From Nitrospirota bacterium (GTDB lineage: Bacteria > Nitrospirota > Thermodesulfovibrionia > Thermodesulfovibrionales > Magnetobacteriaceae): a DNA stretch of 20,235 nucleotides. Shown in pieces: positions 14,984-20,235 of this stretch. The notes under the pieces are model-generated. The model ran no database searches and was not told the DNA's origin. It saw only the letters and a program-made list of their open reading frames with translations. The position numbers and the translations under genes were made by a program. Numbering within the stretch: position 1 is the stretch's first letter; every line of letters starts with the position of its first letter. The DNA is taken from positions 1 to 20,235 of the forward strand of contig JADFXZ010000022.1 of NCBI GenBank assembly GCA_015233265.1. Reading direction: 5' to 3'.

Positions 14984-15847
14984 TTATATACCTCCCAGGT
15001 CGTTTATGATTTCGATGTACTGTATAATTGACTGCTTTAATCTCTGGGGGCTGACGCGCTCAACAATCGCCTCTAACCAGCTTCTTATGTCACGCTTATA
15101 TGACAATAGCCTGATTTTCCCGATCTTCTGTTCAATCACCTGCCGCGTAAAGTCACCCTCAGATTCAAACGCCGCATCCGATGGCTCATCACCGCCAATT
15201 GTCAGATAAAACACCCCGCCATCTTTATTAGTATCTTCGTATCGATCCTTCCATAACCTGACATGCCTGCTCAACTGACCGCTGCGTACACCTGTGTATA
15301 TCTTATTTTCAATATAAAAACCCTGCCTCAGCCTATCATTGCAGATTCTTAAATCTACATGGTCGGCGTCACGCCCGACATACCAGTTTGGGTTAGAGAT
15401 GCCACCCTTATCAAAACCCGGCACCTTTTCTGCTATCACTTTTAGGAAACTATCGAGAAAAAGCCTGCCCTGCCCGTGGCTGCCATATGGGTTGAGCAAT
15501 CCATAGAGAAACGGCGTATGAAACTCGGCCTCTTTGGTTTCTATCCCTAATATTTTAAAGACGTTCCACTGTGGGGCATGTTGCCGCTGATGAGCCTTCT
15601 CTTCTTCTATATATTCCTGTATTTTAGGTTTTAAATCATTAAAGATAAGTAATAAGCTCGACTCTTGCAGTTCTTTCATTCCATCGAGCAGGCTTACCAT
15701 ATTTGTAATATCTACAGTTTTTCTGTTTTGAAATTCGTCGATTATAGGTTTTAACTCTCCAAATTTGCTTAGCGACAACTCGGACTGCTGCTTGTTTGAA
15801 GCACTAATAACCTTCATCAATTTTGTAACATACTTTATTGAAAGCAC
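14984..15847 (-). CDS. PD-(D/E)XK nuclease family protein (PDDEXK_4 type)
   Basis: A 287-residue protein. The N-terminal 75 residues are helical. A nuclease domain follows: WNVFKILGIETKEAEFHTPFLYGLLNPYGSHGQG (family opening with Glu and His), then DHVDLRI (Asp165), FYIENKIY (Glu180-x-Lys182) and GQLSRH (Gln191), matching the D...ExK...Q catalytic pattern of PDDEXK_4. Such proteins are often defence-associated, but the substrate here is unknown. TTG 15853 and 15850 and GTG 15847 are in frame. I chose GTG 15847 because AAGGAG (15857-15862) sits about eight bases before it and too close to the others. A consensus promoter lies upstream. The product ends earlier than long family members, which continue into a second domain (see the next gene downstream). 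Confidence 0.82.
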   Translation of the reverse strand: MLSIKYVTKLMKVISASNKQQSELSLSKFGELKPIIDEFQNRKTVDITNMVSLLDGMKELQESSLLLIFNDLKPKIQEYIEEEKAHQRQHAPQWNVFKILGIETKEAEFHTPFLYGLLNPYGSHGQGRLFLDSFLKVIAEKVPGFDKGGISNPNWYVGRDADHVDLRICNDRLRQGFYIENKIYTGVRSGQLSRHVRLWKDRYEDTNKDGGVFYLTIGGDEPSDAAFESEGDFTRQVIEQKIGKIRLLSYKRDIRSWLEAIVERVSPQRLKQSIIQYIEIINDLGGI

Positions 15848-15902
15848 CAACAACTCTCCTTATGTCTAAATGCTAAATGAAATACAACTTTGGCTGTACG
15901 GC

Positions 15903-15932
15903 ATTATAAACTTTGGCGGGAGAGTTTGTCAA
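15903..15932 (-). promoter_or_regulatory. Consensus sigma-70 promoter of the nuclease gene
   Basis: On the minus strand TTGACA (15932-15927), an 18-base spacer, and TATAAT (15908-15903): all twelve consensus bases. Predicted initiation is near 15896, giving a leader of about 50 bases with a ribosome-binding site. It indicates strong constitutive transcription. Confidence 0.65.
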
Positions 15933-15980
15933 GCGTTATTTAGGTGTTTGCTGCATCTACGCCAACAATCACAGTTTCGT

Positions 15981-16003
15981 CATCCTTAGCCTGTCGAAGA
16001 ATG
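15981..16003 (-). terminator. Stem-loop spanning the modC stop codon
   Basis: CATCCTT and AAGAATG can pair (six of seven) around TAGCCTGTCG. The element encodes the last four ModC residues and the stop. The sequence type (CATCCTT...TGTCGAAGAATG) resembles dispersed palindromic repeats seen in several bacterial genomes, but only one copy is present here. It may serve as the end of the modABC transcript. Confidence 0.35.
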
Positions 16004-16771
16004 GGTTTGAATCCGATCAGTTCTGAGCTTATCGAGTATGGTCATATAAGGGGTAATATCGACAAGTCTTTTTACGGCGTCTGATAAGGGGTTTGCCATC
16101 AGCTCGTTGAATTGTCCAATTGCGGCTGCTGTCCCCGAATGATAGACAATTACGCGGTCGGCCATAGAGTACGCGTCGATAAGGTCGTGTGTAACAAGGA
16201 TGACAGGTACGTCAAAATCTGTTTTTATTGATTTAATCAGCTCTCTCATCTGAGTCTTCAGCGTGTTGTCCAACGAGGAAAATGGCTCATCGAGCAACAA
16301 CAGCTCCGGCCGTCCGATAAGCGCCCGAGCCAGCGCCGTACGTTGCTGCTGCCCGCCTGAGATCTCACGCGGGTACTTGCCGGCAAGTGCCTCAATATGA
16401 AATTGGCAAAGCATATCCATGACATCGCCCCTTAGGACATCGCCCTTTAGACGGTGTGCGCTTGACGCTCCGTAGAGTATGTTTTCATATACTGTCATGT
16501 GGGGAAAAAGTGCCAGGTTTTGAAACACATACCCTATGCGGCGCAGACGTGCCGGTATAAGCGTCCCGTCAGTAGAGTCGTAGACCTTTCTGCCGTTAAT
16601 TCGCACCATCCCCTCATCCGGCCTCATAAGGCCAGCCACCATCTTTAGTGTCATAGATTTGCCGGCCCCGGACTCTCCAAGTATTACTACCAGCTCGTTG
16701 CCTATCTCCCACTGGAGGCAAAGGTGAAATGTGTCAGTTCGTTTCTCAAGTGAAACCTCAAGCCCGGTCAT
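15986..16771 (-). CDS. modC: Molybdate ABC transporter ATP-binding protein ModC
   Basis: A 261-residue ABC ATPase that powers molybdate or tungstate import. Walker A GESGAGKS (about 33-40), Q-loop FQNLALFPHMTVYENI, signature ISGGQQQR, Walker B LLLLDEP and the H-loop THD are all intact. The GESGAGKS form and FPHMTVYENILYG are typical for ModC. It is short: E. coli ModC has about 350 residues with a C-terminal Mop/TOBE molybdate-binding domain, which is missing here. The start codon overlaps the modB stop (ATGA, 16768-16771). The 3' end runs into a palindromic element. Transport should not need the missing domain; regulation by bound molybdate would. Confidence 0.9.
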   Translation of the reverse strand: MTGLEVSLEKRTDTFHLCLQWEIGNELVVILGESGAGKSMTLKMVAGLMRPDEGMVRINGRKVYDSTDGTLIPARLRRIGYVFQNLALFPHMTVYENILYGASSAHRLKGDVLRGDVMDMLCQFHIEALAGKYPREISGGQQQRTALARALIGRPELLLLDEPFSSLDNTLKTQMRELIKSIKTDFDVPVILVTHDLIDAYSMADRVIVYHSGTAAAIGQFNELMANPLSDAVKRLVDITPYMTILDKLRTDRIQTHSSTG

Positions 16772-17433
16772 ATGAGCTTTGCGCCGTATCTATTGGCGAG
16801 GTAGAGGAAAATCCCCGACAGCGCGGTCAGAAATATTACCATCATATTAGCCTCTGCCCACTGTCCGCCGCCCGCAAGCGAGTATATGGCAAGGGGCATC
16901 GTGGCTGTCTTACCGGGCAGATTGCCAGCAACCATAAGCGTTGCGCCAAACTCTCCCATAGCCCGCGCAAAAGACAGCACCAGTGCGGCGATAATTCCCC
17001 GTTTTGCTAAGGGCAGGATTACCCTGAAGGCGGTCGTAAACTCCGTGTGCCCCATCGTGCGTGAGGCATCGATAAGGGTAGAATCGACTGACTCTATCGC
17101 CGCCCGGGTTGTCTTTACCATCAGAGGCAGCGATACCGTAAAAGACGCAATCACTGCCCCGTACCACGTAAACATCGGAGACCAGCCGGTCAGCCCATAG
17201 ATGTATCTGCCAATAAGTCCGCCTCTTCCAAACAACACAACGAGATAGTATCCAGTGACCGTTGGAGGCAGCACCAGAGGCAGCGTCAACGCCATGTCTA
17301 TTATATCCCTTCCCCTGAAGCGGCACATGGCAAGAAAATAAGCACACATCCCCCCAATTACAACAACCAGCGCGGTTGCAACGGCAGAAACCTGAAGGGA
17401 CAAACGCATTGCGTCATAAAAAACACTGTTCAT
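16768..17433 (-). CDS. modB: Molybdate ABC transporter permease ModB
   Basis: A 221-residue inner-membrane permease with about five or six hydrophobic helices. It has the family opening with LTLPLVLPPTVTGYYLVVLFGRGG and the cytoplasmic EAA-type coupling loop DASRTMGHTEFTTAFRVILPLAKRGIIAALVLSFARAMGEFGATLMVAGN. These are hallmarks of ModB, distinguishing it from sulfate CysT/CysW. It forms the channel through which ModA-delivered oxyanion enters, driven by ModC. Start ATG 17433 is 31 bp after the modA stop. Normal family length. Confidence 0.93.
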   Translation of the reverse strand: MNSVFYDAMRLSLQVSAVATALVVVIGGMCAYFLAMCRFRGRDIIDMALTLPLVLPPTVTGYYLVVLFGRGGLIGRYIYGLTGWSPMFTWYGAVIASFTVSLPLMVKTTRAAIESVDSTLIDASRTMGHTEFTTAFRVILPLAKRGIIAALVLSFARAMGEFGATLMVAGNLPGKTATMPLAIYSLAGGGQWAEANMMVIFLTALSGIFLYLANRYGAKLI

Positions 17434-17464
17434 TTAGCCGGTATAGCGCAAGTCCGAATCACAA

Positions 17465-18253
17465 TCACTTAAACCCGTAAGAAATAAATATTTTTCTGCC
17501 CTTTTCAGACACAAGGAAATCTATAAACGCCTGAGCCGCCTTTGAGTGACCAGAGGTCTTAAGCGCAGCTGCCGGGTAAACCACAGGTGCGTGGGCTTTT
17601 TCTGAGGCCGTGGCAAGCACCCTGACCGCCTTTGCCATCACAGCGGCGTCGGTTGAGTACACCAAAGCAGCGTCCACTTCGCCTCTTGCGGTGTAATCGA
17701 GGACTTGCCTTACGTTTTCGCAAAATACCAATTTATCTTTTATCTTGTCATATACGCCATAGTGGACAAGGGCCTCTTGGGCATACGCACCTGCGGGGAC
17801 AGTTGCCGGGCTGCCCACGGCTATCTTTTTAACCGACTGGTCTATAAGGGCGGCAAAGGGGGCGGCACCCGCAGCTGTCAGCTTAGAGTCAGCCGGCACG
17901 ATGAGGACGAGAGAGTTCCTTGCAATGTCTGCCCTTGAGGCCGTGTCCACTAATCCCTTTTGAACAGCTATATCCATATCGGCCTTCGACGCCGAGATAA
18001 ATATATCGACCGGAGCGCCGCCTTCTATCTGACGGCGCAAGTCCCCCGAAGCCCCGAAATTAAAGGTAATCTTATGAGCGGCATTGCCGGAGTCGAAGGC
18101 CTTTCCCGCGGACTCAAGGACATTTTTCAGGCTGATTGCCGCAGAGACTACCAGCTCTTCTTTGCCATCAGAAGCGGTATATCCGGCAGATACCATTATC
18201 AAGCTAAGCAGGATGGACACAATTGCCAGACTAAAGATTGTCATTTTGTTCAT
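17465..18253 (-). CDS. modA: Molybdate-binding periplasmic protein ModA
   Basis: A 262-residue substrate-binding protein. A signal peptide (basic start, hydrophobic core to about residue 22, cleavage near GYTA-SDG) is followed by LVVSAAISLKNVLESAGKAF, where the Ser residues bind the oxyanion. Then come FNFGASGDLRRQIEGGAPVDIFISAS, VLIVP, and the late VYSTDAAV and VVYPAAALKTSGHSKAAQAFIDFLVS segments typical of ModA. It captures molybdate (possibly tungstate) in the periplasm and passes it to ModB. ATG 18253 has CCTCCT (i.e. AGGAGG) 11 bases upstream. It is separated from the MORN gene by 44 bp. No Moco riboswitch or ModE-type palindrome was noticed upstream. Confidence 0.94.
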   Translation of the reverse strand: MNKMTIFSLAIVSILLSLIMVSAGYTASDGKEELVVSAAISLKNVLESAGKAFDSGNAAHKITFNFGASGDLRRQIEGGAPVDIFISASKADMDIAVQKGLVDTASRADIARNSLVLIVPADSKLTAAGAAPFAALIDQSVKKIAVGSPATVPAGAYAQEALVHYGVYDKIKDKLVFCENVRQVLDYTARGEVDAALVYSTDAAVMAKAVRVLATASEKAHAPVVYPAAALKTSGHSKAAQAFIDFLVSEKGRKIFISYGFK

Positions 18254-18297
18254 TTTATCGAATGCCTCCTTATTTCACAGCCGATAGCAGTTATGCC

Positions 18298-18915
18298 TCA
18301 GTGTTTCGAGCTGTCTTTGATGAGTTTGTCGTCTTGCCACAGGAGTTGTTTCGTGTGCCCGTCAGGATAGGTCATCATGCCCGGACCGTGTTTCTTGTCG
18401 AGCTTGAATTTCCCCGTGTATGTTGAGCCGTCTTTGTAGGTCAATGTCCCTGCGCCGTCTTTCCTGCCGTCTTTAAACTCCCCTAAGTACGTTTGGCCGT
18501 CTGTCGTGTACACGGCACCGAAACCATCCGGCTTGTCTTCTTTAAACTGCCCTTCGTATCTGTTGCCGTCAGGCCACGTATAAATGCCCTTTACGAGTTT
18601 GCCATCGGCGAGGACGCCCTCAAATCTGGCGCTGTCTGGCAATGTGACAATACCCGTGCCGGTAATCTTGTCGTCTTTAAACTGCCCTTCATATCTTCTT
18701 CCATCGGCAAACAGAAATGTCCCGTAGCCTTCCCTTTTGGAGTCCTTCATGCCGCCCGTATACTTGCCGCCATCAGGGTAGATATATACCCCATCTCCGT
18801 TTATACAATCTCCGGAGATGCAGTCGGCATACGCTGCCGCGGCTGCTACAAGGCAGCACATTATACTTAATATCAGCACAAAACTCTGTTTCATTCGATA
18901 AGAGAGTCTCTTCAT
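18298..18915 (-). CDS. Exported MORN-repeat protein
   Basis: A 205-residue protein with a signal peptide (MKQSFVLILSIMCCLVAAAAAYA, cleavage after AYA near residue 30). The mature part is almost wholly MORN repeats: about six or seven copies of Y-x-G-x-(F/M)-x-(D/E)-x-x-x-x-G-x-G-x-x-x-(Y/F)-x-D-G, for example RYEGQFKDDKITGTGIVTLPD and YLGEFKDGRKDGAGTLTYKDG. MORN repeats form elongated beta sheets used as scaffolds or for envelope contacts; bacterial roles are mostly unknown. The ATG at 18915 overlaps the diguanylate cyclase stop by four bases; Met8 is an alternative start that suits the signal peptide better. Co-transcription with the cyclase is nearly certain; a joint function is inference. 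Confidence 0.88.
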   Translation of the reverse strand: MKRLSYRMKQSFVLILSIMCCLVAAAAAYADCISGDCINGDGVYIYPDGGKYTGGMKDSKREGYGTFLFADGRRYEGQFKDDKITGTGIVTLPDSARFEGVLADGKLVKGIYTWPDGNRYEGQFKEDKPDGFGAVYTTDGQTYLGEFKDGRKDGAGTLTYKDGSTYTGKFKLDKKHGPGMMTYPDGHTKQLLWQDDKLIKDSSKH

Positions 18916-20015
18916 ATGACTTCCTTTTCTGTGACTACCTTGTTTTTCCCTGTCTTTTTTGCTTGGTAGAGGGCCTTGTCCGCCCGCCCGGTTATTGATT
19001 TGACCGTATCACCTTTTTGGAACGTGCTTACTCCTATGCTTACTGTAAAGTATAGTTTTTCATCGTTATTCTTTTCACCAAGCAGGTAGCAGGAAAGTTC
19101 GACTGCCTTGCATATCTCCGTTGCCTTTTTCACAGCGTTTTTCAGTGATGCATTAGGCAGTATCAACGTAAACTCCTCGCCGCCATATCTGGCCAGAAAG
19201 TCCTCTTTTCTAATCAGCTCCTTGCACTGGCTTATCAGCGCAATAAGAACGCTGTCGCCTATTTGATGGCCGTAGTAATCGTTGATCTTTTTAAAATTAT
19301 CCACGTCAATCATCAATAACGCAAATGGGGCACCGGATACGATGCTCTTGTCAACGAGTTTCCGCAGGTAACAGTCCATTGCCAAGCGGTTGTATGCCCC
19401 TGTCAGCCCATCGGTCATCGAGGCGGTTTGGGCCTGCTCAAGGTCGCATTTCAGTGCATTTAGTTCTTTTGTCAGGATTTCTATTCGTTTGTCGCCGGAT
19501 GCCTGTTTCTCCTTTATGACAACCTGCATATGCTCTACTTCACTTTTGATGCTGTCCTTAATCTTCTTTATATCGTCAAGAAGCGTGATATTTCCTATGG
19601 CAACGCTTTTATCATAGATTGTTCGATTAAACTCGATATTCTCTTCGTTGATTGCAGCAAGGCCCTTCGTAAGGAGTTCTATGATATTTTTGAATTCGTC
19701 TTCGCGCTCCTTTAAATAATTCTTCTTCTTTTTGATATAGCCTATAATCGCGTCTTTGCCGGATGCAAACGCGGCTTCTGTCTTGTGTATCTTACCGGTG
19801 AGGGAGAACTCTTCACTCAGAGTGTCCATCTGTGCCTTAAATCCATCGGCGTTGATTTCTTTAATGTCAAATGAAAAGTCCTTAATCAATACCAGAAGGG
19901 CCTTGACGGCCTGCAGCAACAGCTGCCTCTGCCCAGAACACTCATCGAGCATATCTCTGAGCAACTCTATCGAGTGTTTATCGCCGCCGTCTTTTTTAGT
20001 GGAAAAAAGTCCCAA
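18912..20015 (-). CDS. GGDEF diguanylate cyclase with N-terminal coiled coil
   Basis: A 367-residue cytoplasmic protein. Residues 1-190 are charged, helical and coiled-coil-like, with no TM segment or recognised sensor. The GGDEF domain follows from about 198: MTDGLTGAYNRLAM, metal Asp237 (MIDVDNFKKINDYYGHQIGD), active-site G278-G-E-E-F282 and the late SIGVSTF and ADKALYQAKKTGKN. RKED (269-272) lies five residues before GGEEF, an intact inhibitory I-site, so the enzyme should be active and product-controlled, making cyclic di-GMP from GTP. The start is TTG 20015, supported by a GGGGG run 6-10 bases upstream and by the lack of an in-frame ATG before it. It is 15 bp from the preceding gene and overlaps MORN by four. 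Confidence 0.92.
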   Translation of the reverse strand: MGLFSTKKDGGDKHSIELLRDMLDECSGQRQLLLQAVKALLVLIKDFSFDIKEINADGFKAQMDTLSEEFSLTGKIHKTEAAFASGKDAIIGYIKKKKNYLKEREDEFKNIIELLTKGLAAINEENIEFNRTIYDKSVAIGNITLLDDIKKIKDSIKSEVEHMQVVIKEKQASGDKRIEILTKELNALKCDLEQAQTASMTDGLTGAYNRLAMDCYLRKLVDKSIVSGAPFALLMIDVDNFKKINDYYGHQIGDSVLIALISQCKELIRKEDFLARYGGEEFTLILPNASLKNAVKKATEICKAVELSCYLLGEKNNDEKLYFTVSIGVSTFQKGDTVKSITGRADKALYQAKKTGKNKVVTEKEVI

Positions 20016-20030
20016 ATCAACCCCCGCAAC

Positions 20031-20235
20031 TCAATGTTTACCTTTTACCACAGCCTTGCAGCCTACGACACTGCCCTTAGCGCTAAACTTTATGGCGGCA
20101 TTTTCGGGACATACATCTGTGCCGCCAAATACGTCATATGTAAGCGGCGCTGCGAGAATGCACTGCAGCACTTCATTTTGTTGATTCAACACAGTATAAC
20201 TATCCAGACACATGACATATCCCTTGCCGCCCGGC
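20031..20235 (-). CDS. Unknown protein, cut by the right edge
   Basis: The frame is open from the window edge to TGA at 20031-20033, giving at least 68 residues. An ATG at 20213 could start a 60-residue protein, but GGC-rich codons continue upstream without a stop, so it may be the C-terminal end of a longer protein. It contains four cysteines (MCLDSY, VLQCIL, TDVCPENAAI, VVGCKAV) and ends in VKGKH. I do not recognise the family. It is 15 bp upstream of the diguanylate cyclase on the same strand, and its end supplies the cyclase ribosome-binding site, so it is very likely the previous gene of that operon. Confidence 0.6.
   Translation of the reverse strand, partial: PGGKGYVMCLDSYTVLNQQNEVLQCILAAPLTYDVFGGTDVCPENAAIKFSAKGSVVGCKAVVKGKH

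Noticed and set aside
18254..18297. Molybdenum cofactor riboswitch or ModE site before modA
   Set aside because: The gap is only 44 bp and holds little beyond the ribosome-binding site; no long structured leader or ModE-like palindrome was seen.
1..20235. tRNA, rRNA or CRISPR features
   Set aside because: No cloverleaf with a T-loop GGTTCRA pattern, no rRNA-like segment and no regular repeat-spacer series was noticed; no search tool was available to exclude unusual RNAs.

Overview
The window reads as part of a bacterial chromosome from a probably anaerobic, Gram-negative-type organism. Evidence is a CooS-family carbon monoxide dehydrogenase homologue, a molybdate ABC transporter, a diguanylate cyclase and periplasmic or membrane proteins with signal peptides. 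The mix would suit Nitrospirota or a deltaproteobacterial lineage; this is inference from gene content, with low confidence at phylum level.

Layout. (1) 1-1506, + strand: the 3' part of a prolyl-tRNA synthetase (frame broken or unresolved at the extreme left edge) and a YnfA-type small membrane protein. (2) About 1507-4500: an AT-rich accessory island. It holds an AAA15-type ATPase plus RloB-family pair (defence-like) and, convergent to it, a BrnT/BrnA toxin-antitoxin pair. The ATPase gene is split after its eighth codon by a 212-bp MITE-like insertion with 12-bp perfect terminal inverted repeats and a 6-bp target duplication. Both the ATPase and RloB reading frames also carry an indel-type frame break near the N-terminus. 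The insertion contains a perfect TTGACA-N17-TATAAT promoter pointing into the remaining ATPase frame. (3) 4612-7201, - strand: cooS and a pyridoxamine-5'-phosphate-oxidase-like flavoprotein. The CooS homologue has Glu in place of one cysteine ligand of the Ni-Fe C-cluster, and its promoter carries a CRP/FNR-type palindrome at the class II position. (4) 7430-14292, + strand: a compact five-gene phosphosignalling operon: zinc-ribbon/FHA protein; exported VWA-TM-FHA protein; PP2C-TM-trypsin-like protease-TM-FHA fusion; second PP2C phosphatase; zinc-ribbon Ser/Thr kinase-TM-coiled-coil-TPR protein. (5) 14425-15847, - strand: a PD-(D/E)XK_4-type nuclease and a small downstream partner that may be two halves of one ancestral gene. 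(6) 15986-20235, - strand: tightly packed genes for an unknown protein (cut by the window edge), a GGDEF diguanylate cyclase, a MORN-repeat exported protein and ModA-ModB-ModC.

How the parts may work together. The phosphosignalling operon carries writer (kinase), eraser (two PP2C), readers (three FHA domains) and two envelope-exposed modules (VWA and a serine protease). It looks like a self-contained trans-envelope phosphothreonine circuit and is the best candidate here for a poorly described system. The CooS variant, with its CRP/FNR-like promoter and no cooC or cooF nearby, looks more like a hybrid-cluster-type redox or nitrosative-stress enzyme than a CO-metabolising CODH.

Caution: several frame breaks (left edge, about 1901, 3163 and possibly about 14990) are single-indel type, and three lie in or near G runs. 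Some may be sequence errors rather than biology; the MITE insertion cannot be explained that way.
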